From an uncultured Pelagibacteraceae bacterium (GTDB taxonomy: Bacteria; Pseudomonadota; Alphaproteobacteria; Pelagibacterales; Pelagibacteraceae), in assembly GCA_902617715.1 (NCBI GenBank), contig CACMXS010000009.1, positions 1-50,455 of the forward strand: 50,455 bases of DNA, written 5' to 3'. Shown here piece by piece: positions 18,208-26,330 of this stretch. The number at the start of each line of letters is the position of its first letter. The stretch's first letter is position 1. The position numbers were made by a program, and so were the translations under genes. The notes beneath the pieces are model-generated. The model was not told the origin of the DNA. It was given only the letters and a program-made list of their open reading frames with translations, and did not search any database.

Positions 18208-20101
18208 TATTTAATATTTTATTTTCAATTAGATCTTGTTTTATTTCATCAAGAATAGCAGGATCATCAATAGTTGGTGGCATTTTATATTTAACATTGT
18301 CTGCAATTTTTCTAATTGTTCCTCTTAAAATTTTACCTGATCTCGTTTTTGGAAGTCTCTTAATAACTATTGCAACTTTGAAGGCAGCCACTGGTCCAAT
18401 TTTATCTCTAACCATTTGAATACATTCTTTAGAGATTGTTTCGTTATCTTTATCTACACCAGCTTTTAAAACAATTAAGCCAATGGGTAATTGTCCTTTT
18501 AATTTATCAGCTATTCCTAACACTGCACACTCAGCAACTGACTGGTGTTCAGACAATACTTCTTCGATTGCACCAGTAGATAATCTATGCCCTGCAACAT
18601 TGATAATGTCATCAGTTCTAGACATGATCCAAATATATCCGTCTTCATCAATGTGTCCTGCATCGTAAGTTTGATAATAACCCTCATAATTAGACATGTA
18701 GTTTTCTTTGTATCTTTGATCTGCATTCCAAAGAGTTGGAAAAGTTCCAGGAGGCAAAGGTAGTTTAACAACTATATCTCCCATTTCATTAGGTTTAGCT
18801 AAAGTTTGATCAGACTTAATAATTTTCACATCGTATCCTGGCACTGCTTTACAAGCTGAGCCATATTTTGTTTTCATCATTTCAATACCTGTGCAATTTG
18901 AACTAATCGCCCAACTTGTTTCTGTTTGCCACCAGTGGTCAATTACTGGAACTTTTAATAAATTCTCTGCCCACTTAATTGTATCTGGATCAGCTCGCTC
19001 CCCTGCAAGAAATAGACTCTCAAATTTACTTAAATCATATTTTGAAAAAAACTTACCCTCGGGGTCTTCTTTTTTAATAGCTCTAAATGCTGTTGGTGCA
19101 GTGAATAAAGATTTTACTTTATAGTCAGAAATAATTTTCCAGAAAGCTCCTGCATCAGGTGTGCCCACTGGCTTACCTTCGAACAATACAGTGGTGCATC
19201 CTTTAAATAATGGAGCGTAAACTATGTAAGAGTGCCCAACAATCCAACCAATATCACTCGCCGACCACCAAATATCATCTTCATCGATGTTATAAATATT
19301 TTTCATTGTCCATTTTAATGCAACGATGTGACCACCAATGTCTCTTACGATACCTTTTGGTGTTCCTGTAGTGCCTGATGTGTAAAGTATGTAAGCAAAT
19401 TCATTAGAATTCATTTCAACACAATCAGTATCTTTCGCATTGGCATGAGCTTCTTCCCAACTTATCTCCATTGGTGCATTAAGTTTAACTTCATGACCTT
19501 TTCTTTGGAATAAGATCATCTTGCTAATCTTATGTTGAGCTTGTTTTATTGCTTCATCTACAAGTGGTTTGTATTCAACAGTTCTTCCTGGCTCAAAACC
19601 ACATGAGGCAGTCACTAAAAGCTTAGCTTTACTATCATCAATCCTACTTGCAAGCTCGTTTGAAGCAAATCCACCAAACACAACCGAATGTATTGCTCCA
19701 ATTCTTGCACATGCTAGCATAGCAACAACAGCTTCTGGTATCATAGGCATGTAAATTATGACTCGGTCACCTTTATTTACACCTAGATCTTTAAGTGCAC
19801 CTGCAAACTTTGATACTTTTGATCTTAATTCTTCATAAGTGAACTTACTTTTGTTTCCTGTAATAGGGCTATCGTAAATTAAAGCAGTTTTACTTCCTTT
19901 TCCTAGATCTATGTGGATATCTAATGCATTGTAACATGTATTAGTTATCCCATCTTCGTACCATTTGTAGAAAGGGGGGTTAGACTTATTTAAAATTTTA
20001 GTCGGTTTTTTAAACCAAAAAATATCTTGTGCAGCATTTCCCCAGAATTCTTCAGGGCTGTTTATTGATTTTTGATAAATATCATTGAATTTACTAGACA
20101 T
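18200..20101 (-). CDS. prpE: Propionyl-CoA synthetase (acetyl-CoA synthetase family)
   Basis: ATP-dependent acyl-CoA synthetase of 633 aa that converts propionate (or acetate) to the CoA ester through an acyl-adenylate. The N-terminal PEEFWGNAAQDIFWFKKP and NTCYNALDIHI regions and the motif YTSGTTGTPKGIVRD (near residue 240) are closer to PrpE than to Acs. DHWWQTETSW is the A5-type motif, and the C-terminal LPKTRSGKILRG contains the Lys used for adenylation and regulated by acetylation. Acetate as the preferred substrate cannot be excluded. It is divergent from the rhodopsin gene across a 217-bp spacer and is followed by the SMR gene. Confidence 0.93.
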   Translation of the reverse strand: MSSKFNDIYQKSINSPEEFWGNAAQDIFWFKKPTKILNKSNPPFYKWYEDGITNTCYNALDIHIDLGKGSKTALIYDSPITGNKSKFTYEELRSKVSKFAGALKDLGVNKGDRVIIYMPMIPEAVVAMLACARIGAIHSVVFGGFASNELASRIDDSKAKLLVTASCGFEPGRTVEYKPLVDEAIKQAQHKISKMILFQRKGHEVKLNAPMEISWEEAHANAKDTDCVEMNSNEFAYILYTSGTTGTPKGIVRDIGGHIVALKWTMKNIYNIDEDDIWWSASDIGWIVGHSYIVYAPLFKGCTTVLFEGKPVGTPDAGAFWKIISDYKVKSLFTAPTAFRAIKKEDPEGKFFSKYDLSKFESLFLAGERADPDTIKWAENLLKVPVIDHWWQTETSWAISSNCTGIEMMKTKYGSACKAVPGYDVKIIKSDQTLAKPNEMGDIVVKLPLPPGTFPTLWNADQRYKENYMSNYEGYYQTYDAGHIDEDGYIWIMSRTDDIINVAGHRLSTGAIEEVLSEHQSVAECAVLGIADKLKGQLPIGLIVLKAGVDKDNETISKECIQMVRDKIGPVAAFKVAIVIKRLPKTRSGKILRGTIRKIADNVKYKMPPTIDDPAILDEIKQDLIENKILNNG

Positions 20102-20249
20102 AGACTTTTTTGATTCGATATTGCCTTTTTATTTGATTTTTAAATTATAAATTGTATTTAATTTTAAAAAGTCAGTAAAATCAATGTAAATTAATGACAT
20201 TTAAGTCTTCAATAATCTCTTTATATTTGGTATTTAACGCTCAACTTTG

Positions 20250-20285
20250 GCTTAGGGAAGCCTAAGCTTAGTTTATATAAACTAA
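20250..20285. promoter_or_regulatory. Two adjacent inverted repeats upstream of proteorhodopsin
   Basis: The first repeat is GCTTAGG-gaag-CCTAAGC at 20250-20267. It is followed with no gap by the perfect 18-bp palindrome TTAGTTTATATAAACTAA at 20268-20285. They end 33 bases before the rhodopsin ATG, inside the 217-bp spacer shared with divergent prpE, a position suited to a regulator site or a 5' UTR structure. The TATATAAA core could double as a -10 region. A regulatory function is inference; the repeats are directly visible. Confidence 0.5.
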
Positions 20286-20302
20286 ATAAGTAAAAACTAA
20301 CT

Positions 20303-20311
20303 AAAGAGGGA
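20303..20311 (+). promoter_or_regulatory. Strong ribosome binding site of proteorhodopsin
   Basis: AAAGAGGGA lies seven bases before the ATG at 20319. Most genes here have weak or no Shine-Dalgarno match, so this good match suggests high translation. It agrees with the more C-ending codons seen in the rhodopsin gene than in its neighbours. Confidence 0.6.
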
Positions 20312-20318
20312 GTTTTTT

Positions 20319-21092
20319 ATGAAAAAACTTAAACTGTTTGCTTTAGCAGCTGTAGCCTTATTGGGAATTACAGGTGTAGCAAACGCAGCTTCTGCTACGA
20401 TGTTAGCTCAAGATGACTTCGTTGGAATATCTTTCTGGATAATTTCAATGGGTATGTTGGCTGCTACAGCGTTCTTCTTCATGGAGAGAAACACTGTTGC
20501 TCCTGGCTGGAAAACGTCAGTAACTGTTGCAGGGCTAGTAACTGGTATTGCATTCATCCACTACATGTACATGAGAGAAGTGTGGGTGATGACTGGCGAT
20601 TCACCAACAGTATATAGATATATTGACTGGTTAATTACTGTGCCATTACAAATGATAGAGTTCTATTTAATTCTAGTAGCTGTAAGAAAAGCAAATTCTG
20701 GAATTTTCTGGAGATTGTTAATCGGTTCATTAGTAATGTTAATCGGTGGATATTTAGGAGAAGCAGGATACATCAACGCTACACTTGGTTTCATAATCGG
20801 TATGGCAGGTTGGGTATACATTCTTTATGAAATATTCTCAGGTGAAGCTGGTAAAGCTGCTGCTAAGAGCGGAAATAAAGCTCTAGTAACTGCGTTCAGT
20901 GCAATGAGAATGATTGTAACTGTAGGTTGGGCTATTTACCCATTAGGTTATGTATTTGGTTACCTAACAGGTGGTGTAGATGCTAACTCATTAAACGTAG
21001 TTTACAACTTAGCTGACTTTATAAACAAAATTGCATTTGGTCTAGTAATCTGGGCTGCTGCAGTGAGTTCAGCTGGCGCAAGAAGCAGATAA
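20319..21092 (+). CDS. Proteorhodopsin, blue-absorbing type proton pump
   Basis: Light-driven outward proton pump with a retinal chromophore in the inner membrane. The 257-aa product has a signal peptide ending at VANA (residue 23) and seven membrane helices. Key residues sit at a constant +6 offset from the reference green proteorhodopsin: H81, Schiff-base counterion D103 (RYIDWL), proton donor E114 (IEFYLIL) and retinal-binding K237 (FINKIAFG). The spectral-tuning position is Q111 (VPLQMIEF), the blue-absorbing form, which is common in open-ocean cells. It has a strong RBS and a clear downstream hairpin. Ferredoxin, reductase and GST genes follow. No retinal synthesis genes (blh, crt) are in the window. 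Confidence 0.98.
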   Translation: MKKLKLFALAAVALLGITGVANAASATMLAQDDFVGISFWIISMGMLAATAFFFMERNTVAPGWKTSVTVAGLVTGIAFIHYMYMREVWVMTGDSPTVYRYIDWLITVPLQMIEFYLILVAVRKANSGIFWRLLIGSLVMLIGGYLGEAGYINATLGFIIGMAGWVYILYEIFSGEAGKAAAKSGNKALVTAFSAMRMIVTVGWAIYPLGYVFGYLTGGVDANSLNVVYNLADFINKIAFGLVIWAAAVSSAGARSR

Positions 21093-21113
21093 TTACTGTT
21101 TAAATTAAATTTA

Positions 21114-21153
21114 TAGGGCGAGTATGTTTTAACATACTTGCCCTATTTTTTTT
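21114..21153 (+). terminator. Rho-independent terminator after proteorhodopsin
   Basis: TAGGGCGAGTATGTT (21114-21128) pairs with AACATACTTGCCCTA (21131-21145), 15 bp with one G-T pair, and is followed by eight T residues. It lies 22 bases after the rhodopsin stop and 19 bases before the ferredoxin start. It should make rhodopsin mRNA largely monocistronic, or let the ferredoxin genes be read only through leakage. Confidence 0.9.
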
Positions 21154-21171
21154 GAAGCTTATATATATCTT

Positions 21172-21492
21172 ATGGCAAAAATAACTTACATAACTTCTGA
21201 TGCTAAAATTCATGAGATTGATGTACAGAATGGTTTAACTGTTATGGAAGGTGCAGTGCAAAATGATATCCCAGGGATCGATGCAGATTGTGGAGGAGGA
21301 ATGGCGTGCGCTACCTGCCATGTTTATGTCCAAGATAAATGGTTTGATAAATTACCTAAAAAAGAAGATGGAGAAGAAGATATGTTAGATATGGCATTTG
21401 AACCAAAGAAAAATAGTAGGCTTAGTTGTCAAATTGTAGTTTCAGATGAAATAGATGGTTTGATTTTAAATATTCCATCAAAGCAAGGTTAA
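21172..21492 (+). CDS. [2Fe-2S] ferredoxin, adrenodoxin/Isc type
   Basis: A 106-aa soluble electron carrier. The cluster cysteines are in [17 protein letters not shown] (C-x5-C-x2-C pattern, residues about 38-54) with the fourth in RLSCQIVV near residue 87. The spacing and [17 protein letters not shown] are typical of the vertebrate-type/adrenodoxin group, which serves Fe-S assembly or monooxygenases. The next gene, starting right at the stop codon, encodes a ferredoxin-NADP reductase, so the two very probably form an electron-transfer pair. Association with rhodopsin is a known SAR11 gene order. Confidence 0.95.
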   Translation: MAKITYITSDAKIHEIDVQNGLTVMEGAVQNDIPGIDADCGGGMACATCHVYVQDKWFDKLPKKEDGEEDMLDMAFEPKKNSRLSCQIVVSDEIDGLILNIPSKQG

Positions 21493-22509
21493 ATGAATAA
21501 AACAGATGCATTGATAATTGGAGCAGGTCCAACAGGATTATTTACGGCACATCAATTAAAATTAATTGGTCTTGATTGCGAGATAGTTGATAATCTCGAC
21601 AAGATTGGAGGTCAATGTATTGAGCTTTATCCAGATAAACCAATTTATGATATTCCTGCTGTACCTGAGTGTACTGGAGAAGAGTTAACAAATAATTTAT
21701 TAAATCAACTAAAACCATTCGATATTAAGTTTCATTTAAATGAGAGAGTTGATGAAGTTAAAAAAGAGAATGATAAATGGATTGTAAGAACAAATGGTGA
21801 CACTGTTTTTTCAACACCAAATGTCATAATTGCAGGAGGAGTAGGGTCATTTGAACCAAGAAAATTTGCAGTTAAAGAATGTGAAAAATTCGAAAATACA
21901 TCTGTATTTTATTCAATTAAAGATAAAAGAATATTTGAAGGCAAAACTGTTTCTATATTTGGAGGCGGTGATAGCGCTTTAGATTGGGCAGTAGAACTAT
22001 CAAAAAATTCAAAAGTAAATCTCATCCATCGAAGAGATGAATTTAGAGGAGCACAAGCTACTGTAGAAAAAGTTCAACAATTATCAAAAAATGGAAAAAT
22101 AAATCTTTTCACTAAGTTTCAAATGACTGCAATCAAGGGAAAAAATATTTTAGAAAGTATTGATATCAAAAGCGATGACAATGAAGTTAAAACAATTCAA
22201 ACAGATTATGTATTAGGTTTTTTTGGACTTATTATGCAACTTGGTCCAATCGCAAACTGGGGTTTAAATATTGATAAAAAAACAATTGAAGTAGATACTG
22301 AAAAATTTGAGACTAATCAAAAAGGCATATATGCTGTTGGAGATATATGTAATTATCCTGGAAAATTAAAGTTAATATTATCAGGCTTTCATGAGGGTGC
22401 TTTAGCTGCCAGAGCTTGTTTCAAATTAGCTAGACCAAATGAAAAATATAGATTTGAATTTACTACAACATCATCAAATTTACTTAAAAGACTTGGTAAA
22501 AAAGATTGA
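21493..22509 (+). CDS. Ferredoxin-NADP+ reductase, thioredoxin-reductase-like type
   Basis: FAD-containing enzyme of 338 aa that moves electrons between NADPH and ferredoxin. The FAD-binding GAGPTG is at residues 10-15, followed by IVDNLDKIGGQC. The NADPH-binding FGGGDSALDWA is near residue 156, and YAVGDICNYPGKLKLILSGFHEGALAA (residues about 280-306) is the second FAD motif. The redox-active C-x-x-C of true thioredoxin reductases is absent, as in the Bacillus/Chlorobium-type FNRs; this distinguishes it from TrxB. It starts immediately after the ferredoxin stop and overlaps the next gene by four bases. Confidence 0.92.
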   Translation: MNKTDALIIGAGPTGLFTAHQLKLIGLDCEIVDNLDKIGGQCIELYPDKPIYDIPAVPECTGEELTNNLLNQLKPFDIKFHLNERVDEVKKENDKWIVRTNGDTVFSTPNVIIAGGVGSFEPRKFAVKECEKFENTSVFYSIKDKRIFEGKTVSIFGGGDSALDWAVELSKNSKVNLIHRRDEFRGAQATVEKVQQLSKNGKINLFTKFQMTAIKGKNILESIDIKSDDNEVKTIQTDYVLGFFGLIMQLGPIANWGLNIDKKTIEVDTEKFETNQKGIYAVGDICNYPGKLKLILSGFHEGALAARACFKLARPNEKYRFEFTTTSSNLLKRLGKKD

Positions 22510-23132
22510 TTGAACTTTTTTCAGCAAACACTCCTAATGGAAAAAAAATTAGTATTATGTTGGAGGAAATTGGTTACGAATATAAAGTAACAAAGGTTGA
22601 TATTAATAATGGAGAGCAATTTAAAGAAGATTTTAAAAAGATAAGTCCTTTTAGTAAAATACCTGTAATAATTGACCATAAAAATGATAAAACTATTTTC
22701 GAGTCTGGTGCAATTCTAATTTACTTAGCAGAAAAAAGTGGAAAGTTCTATGATGAGACTAAAAGGACAGAGATAAACCAATGGCTTATGGTTCAAATGG
22801 GTTATATAGGACCAATGTTAGGTCAACATCATCAGTTTCATCATTACAATCCTGGTAAAAGTAAATTTGGAGAAGATAGATACTTTAAAATTTCAAAAAG
22901 AATTTACCAAGAACTTGATGACGTTTTATCAAAATCAAAATTCTTATCCGGGAAAGATTATACAATTGCAGATATCGGAACTTTTCCATGGATTGCTCGT
23001 CATGAATGGCATGATATTGGTTTAAAAAAATATGAAAGTTTAACTAGATGGTATCTTGAAATATGCGAGAGAGATGCTGTGAAAAAAGGTTTTTCTTTTA
23101 TGAATAAAGATGAAATTCCACCTAAACCATAA
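22506..23132 (+). CDS. Glutathione S-transferase-like disulfide reductase (YfcG type)
   Basis: A 208-aa protein with an N-terminal thioredoxin-like domain (ELFSANTPNGKKISIMLEE, residues 3-21) and a C-terminal helical GST domain. It resembles E. coli YfcG across its whole length: TPNGKK, SPFSKIPVI, FESGAILIYLAEKSG and GPMLGQHHQFHHYNP all have direct counterparts. YfcG-type enzymes reduce disulfides with glutathione and have little classical transferase activity. The start is TTG at 22506, which gives the conserved MIEL N-terminus and overlaps the FNR stop (TTGA). It forms an operon with ferredoxin and FNR, suggesting a redox role. Its stop codon abuts the end of a convergent microprotein ORF. 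Confidence 0.88.
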   Translation: MIELFSANTPNGKKISIMLEEIGYEYKVTKVDINNGEQFKEDFKKISPFSKIPVIIDHKNDKTIFESGAILIYLAEKSGKFYDETKRTEINQWLMVQMGYIGPMLGQHHQFHHYNPGKSKFGEDRYFKISKRIYQELDDVLSKSKFLSGKDYTIADIGTFPWIARHEWHDIGLKKYESLTRWYLEICERDAVKKGFSFMNKDEIPPKP

Positions 23133-23237
23133 TTAATTCATTGAATTAAGCAATCTAAATAAGGATGCAAAAATACCATGTCCTGAAAGTTCTATAGCAA
23201 GAACAATGATAATTATTAGAATTAAATTTTTATTCAT
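23133..23237 (-). CDS. Putative 34-aa membrane microprotein
   Basis: A short frame from ATG 23237 to TAA 23133. It begins MNKN, then a strongly hydrophobic stretch ILIIIIVLAIEL, then GHGIFASLFRLL and a polar end. That is one predicted membrane helix with a Glu and a G-H-G. Its ATG overlaps the TGA of the preceding 42-aa frame (ATGA), and its stop abuts the stop of the convergent GST gene without a spare base. Those exact fits in a genome this compact support a real gene, but I recognise no family. Function unknown; translation unproven. Confidence 0.45.
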   Translation of the reverse strand: MNKNLILIIIIVLAIELSGHGIFASLFRLLNSMN

Positions 23238-23362
23238 CTAGTAAATACAAACAATAACAAAAGTATCCAAAAAAAAGCGTAATAAAAATAAATATATTTT
23301 TTGGTAAAGTTATAAGTGATAGGGTTATGCACCTTTTTTTCTTTTTTTCTTTTTTTAGTCAT
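23234..23362 (-). CDS. Putative 42-aa membrane microprotein coupled to dksA
   Basis: Frame from ATG 23362, which lies inside the last codons of dksA (8-base overlap with its end), to TGA 23234, which overlaps the next ATG. The N-terminus is very basic (MTKKRKKEKK), followed by a polar segment and one aromatic/hydrophobic membrane helix (YYAFFWILLLLFVF, residues 27-40). The charge pattern predicts an N-in orientation. A GTG at 23332 could be an internal start. No family recognised. The poly-A-rich Lys stretch is coding, not just a tract, because the frame stays open across it and ends in an ATGA junction. Confidence 0.45.
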   Translation of the reverse strand: MTKKRKKEKKVHNPITYNFTKKYIYFYYAFFWILLLLFVFTR

Positions 23363-23915
23363 CAGCGTGGACTTTTTCATCTTTCTCATGTTTTTCTTGA
23401 GCAGCAATTGTATACTTTGCTACAGGTCTAGCCATTAATCTTTTTAAACCAATAGGTTCTGCGGTATCCAAACAATATCCATAAGTATTTTCCCTTATTC
23501 TTGCTAAGGCTTTATCAATTTCAGAGATTAATTTAATTTGTCTATTAATTGCTTTCATCTCTACATTTTTATCTGTGTATGAACTGGCCTGGTCAACAAT
23601 GTCAGCTGAAATGCTATTATCATCCATACTTCCATTATATAAAGCTTCATTATTTGATTTGATTAATTCTTTTTTCCACTCTTGAAGTTTTATTCTAAAA
23701 AAAACTTTGTGTTTTTCACACATGTACTTTTCTGTATCTTTTGGAAAGTAAGTCTTAGATATTTTAATTGGACCTTTGGCAATCTCTTTAGGCTTACTCA
23801 AAGTTTTGGTTTTAGGTTTACTTATAGTTTTAGGTTTAATTGCAGTTTTAGCTTTGCTTACATTTTTAACTATTGTTTTTGAAACTTTTTTTTTTGCTTT
23901 AGTAGTCTTTGGCAT
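23355..23915 (-). CDS. dksA: DksA/TraR-family RNA polymerase-binding regulator
   Basis: Binds the RNA polymerase secondary channel and, with ppGpp, adjusts rRNA and amino-acid promoter activity. The coiled-coil region and C-terminal globular motif are clear: MKAINRQIKLISEIDKALARI (residues about 122-142), then ENTYGYCLDTAEPIGLKRL. Of the four zinc cysteines of E. coli DksA only the first (YGYC) is present; other alphaproteobacterial DksA proteins show similar loss. The first 65 residues are a low-complexity Lys/Pro/Ser/Thr extension with repeated KPK motifs, absent from E. coli DksA. Start ATG 23915 was chosen over a TTG at 23921. Two overlapping small frames follow it. Confidence 0.93.
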   Translation of the reverse strand: MPKTTKAKKKVSKTIVKNVSKAKTAIKPKTISKPKTKTLSKPKEIAKGPIKISKTYFPKDTEKYMCEKHKVFFRIKLQEWKKELIKSNNEALYNGSMDDNSISADIVDQASSYTDKNVEMKAINRQIKLISEIDKALARIRENTYGYCLDTAEPIGLKRLMARPVAKYTIAAQEKHEKDEKVHADD

Positions 23916-23995
23916 ATTCAATTTTGAATTCGAGGCAGTATATTCAGCAAATTATTAGTGTCAAGCGAGCTTAATTATTGTAAATATTAATAATA

Positions 23996-25321
23996 ATGAG
24001 TGTTAATATTAAAAATATTAATAATGTTTTCTATATTTTTCTTATATCACATTTAATCATCTGGACAGTCGTTCCAACTTTAACAAATAATAATTTACCA
24101 TTGGATACAATCGAGGCTCTCGCCTGGGGAAGTAATCTTGACTGGGGGTTTGACAAACATCCTCCGGCAAGTGCTTTTTTTTTAGAAGTTTTTTACCAAA
24201 TTTTTGGTTCTCAAGATTGGGTATTTTATTTTTTAAGTCAAATTTTTATTATTATAGCATTTTATTTTGTATTTAAGTTCGCAAATGAAATTTTTAATAA
24301 TAATTTATTAAGTTTAATTTCAGTTTTATTGTTAGAATCAATTTATTTTTATAATTTTACGAGTCCTGAGTTTAACGTAAATGTATGTCAGTTACCATTT
24401 TGGTCATTGATTGTTTACTGTTCTTGGAAAATCTATAATTCTAGAGATATTAAGCTTATAGATTGCTTTTTAATTAGTTTATTTGGGGCTATAGGTTTTT
24501 TATCGAAATATCTATTTGCTTATATTTTATTATCAATAGTATTTTTTTTTATTTATTTAATTTATATAAAAAAATTAAAAAAATTTAACTTTAAATATTT
24601 GATAATAGTTGAAATATTTCTAGTTTTATTGGTTCCACATATTATTTGGTTATATGAAAATGATTTTGTTACTTTTACGTATGGATTGGCCAGAACTGGT
24701 TTAAAGAGTTCAGATATCTTCTCTCATATTAAATTTCCACTTATTTTTTTATTAAAACAGGTTGGAATATTATTGCCATTCTTGTTTTTAAGTTGGTTAC
24801 TAACAAATAAAAATAAAATTACGATTAATTTTAAGGATATGAAATTTGTTTTTCTAATTTTTATTAATTTGTTACCTATCATGCTTATCTTTTTTACATC
24901 TTTAGTTTTTGGTTCAAAAATAAGAACAATGTGGTTGACCCCCTTTTATTTATTTTTTGGTGTATTGATAGTTTATATAATCAAATCACAGATCAATTTT
25001 AAAAAACTTAAAACTTTCTTTCTAAGTTTTTTAATTTTATTTTTCTTATCACCAACTATTTACTCATATGTTTCAATTTCTCAGACAGACAAAAGAACTG
25101 ATTACCCAGGAGGTGAAATAGCAAAAAAAGTTCAATTAGCTTGGGATCAAGATTTTAATGAACCTATTGAATTTGTTGTCGGAGATGAATGGAAAGCTGG
25201 AAATTTATCTTATCATCTAAAATCTAGACCAACATGGGAGGGATTTATTGATAATAAAATATTTGATATTGCAAAAGAATATCTTTGTATTGATGATATT
25301 TGTGTAGGGACATATAAATAA
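23996..25321 (+). CDS. Glycosyltransferase family 39-like membrane protein (ArnT/PMT type)
   Basis: A 441-aa polytopic membrane protein with about ten predicted helices and a soluble C-terminal tail. The first periplasmic loop has LPLDTIEALAWGSNLDWGFDKHPPA (residues about 36-60). The acidic residue before E-A and the HPP motif are the hallmarks of GT39/ArnT enzymes, which move a sugar from a polyprenyl-phosphate carrier to lipid A or protein on the periplasmic side. The acceptor is unknown. It starts a four-gene plus-strand run (gap of 4 bases to the next gene) that also holds a GT2 enzyme able to supply the lipid-linked donor. Confidence 0.82.
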   Translation: MSVNIKNINNVFYIFLISHLIIWTVVPTLTNNNLPLDTIEALAWGSNLDWGFDKHPPASAFFLEVFYQIFGSQDWVFYFLSQIFIIIAFYFVFKFANEIFNNNLLSLISVLLLESIYFYNFTSPEFNVNVCQLPFWSLIVYCSWKIYNSRDIKLIDCFLISLFGAIGFLSKYLFAYILLSIVFFFIYLIYIKKLKKFNFKYLIIVEIFLVLLVPHIIWLYENDFVTFTYGLARTGLKSSDIFSHIKFPLIFLLKQVGILLPFLFLSWLLTNKNKITINFKDMKFVFLIFINLLPIMLIFFTSLVFGSKIRTMWLTPFYLFFGVLIVYIIKSQINFKKLKTFFLSFLILFFLSPTIYSYVSISQTDKRTDYPGGEIAKKVQLAWDQDFNEPIEFVVGDEWKAGNLSYHLKSRPTWEGFIDNKIFDIAKEYLCIDDICVGTYK

Positions 25322-25325
25322 GTCA

Positions 25326-26330
25326 ATGGATAACTTTAATACGATCACAGACTTTATAAATAAATCTCCTAAAACAGAATTACATCTTCATATTGAGGGA
25401 AGCTTAGAGCCAGAATTAATGTTTAAACTTTCAAAAAGAAACAAAGTTGAAATTCCATTTAAAAATATTGATGAAATTAGATCTGCTTATAATTTTACTA
25501 ATTTAGACAGTTTCTTAAAAATTTATTATGAGGGATCCAATGTTTTAATTTCTGAGGAGGACTTTTTTGATTTGACCTGGGAATATATTTTAAGGTGTAA
25601 ACAAGACAATATTGTTCATACAGAAATATTTTTTGATCCACAATCACACATACCAAGAGGAATTAGATTTGAAACTGTTATAAGTGGCATTGATAAAGCT
25701 TTAAAAAAAGCCGAGAGAGATTTTGGTATTACATCAAAAGTTATAATGTGTTTTCTTAGACATTTAGATGAAGAGTCCTGTTTTGATGTACTAAAACAAG
25801 CTTGTAATTACAAAGATAAAATAATTGGTGTAGGATTAGACTCATCTGAAAAAGGAAATCCTCCAATAAAATTTCAAAATTTATTTGAACAAGCAATAAG
25901 GGAAGGTTTTTTAACTGTAGCTCATGCTGGGGAAGAGGGCCCACCTGAATATATTTGGGATAGTTTAAATTTGCTTAAAATAAAAAGAGTTGATCATGGA
26001 ATTCAGTGTTTGAAAGATGAAAAGTTAATTGAAAGACTTGTTAAAGACCAAATTCCTTTGACTGTTTGTCCATTATCAAATGTAAAATTGTGTGTATTTG
26101 ATAAACTTGAAAATCATAATTTAAAGAAGATGTTAGATAAAGGTTTGAGAGTTATGGTTAATTCAGATGATCCTGCTTATTTTGGTGGATATTTGAATCA
26201 AAATTTAATTGAAACATCAAAAGCATTAAATCTTAAACTTGAAGATGTTAAAAAATTAATTGAGAATTCTTTTAAATCATCATTTTTAAATGAGGAAAAT
26301 AAAAAAGATTGGTTAAAAAAAATTAGTTGA
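25326..26330 (+). CDS. Adenine/adenosine deaminase family protein (adenine deaminase likely)
   Basis: A 334-aa metal-dependent purine deaminase. Zinc and catalytic motifs are visible: TELHLHIEGSLEPE (residues 17-30), VAHAGEEGPPEYIW near 198, RVDHGIQC near 221 and NSDDPAYFGG near 278. The ELHLHIEGSLEPELMF plus RN pattern is more like the bacterial/fungal adenine deaminase subgroup than classical adenosine deaminase; I infer adenine as substrate (giving hypoxanthine), with adenosine as the alternative. It serves purine salvage in the cytosol. It sits oddly between two glycosyltransferase genes; its stop overlaps the ATG of the next gene by one base (TGATG). Confidence 0.87.
   Translation: MDNFNTITDFINKSPKTELHLHIEGSLEPELMFKLSKRNKVEIPFKNIDEIRSAYNFTNLDSFLKIYYEGSNVLISEEDFFDLTWEYILRCKQDNIVHTEIFFDPQSHIPRGIRFETVISGIDKALKKAERDFGITSKVIMCFLRHLDEESCFDVLKQACNYKDKIIGVGLDSSEKGNPPIKFQNLFEQAIREGFLTVAHAGEEGPPEYIWDSLNLLKIKRVDHGIQCLKDEKLIERLVKDQIPLTVCPLSNVKLCVFDKLENHNLKKMLDKGLRVMVNSDDPAYFGGYLNQNLIETSKALNLKLEDVKKLIENSFKSSFLNEENKKDWLKKIS

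Noticed and set aside
23720..23900. Repetitive sequence in the dksA region as a possible CRISPR or DNA repeat
   Set aside because: The repetition is at the codon level (Lys-Pro-Lys motifs of the DksA N-terminus); there are no regular spacers or palindromic repeats.
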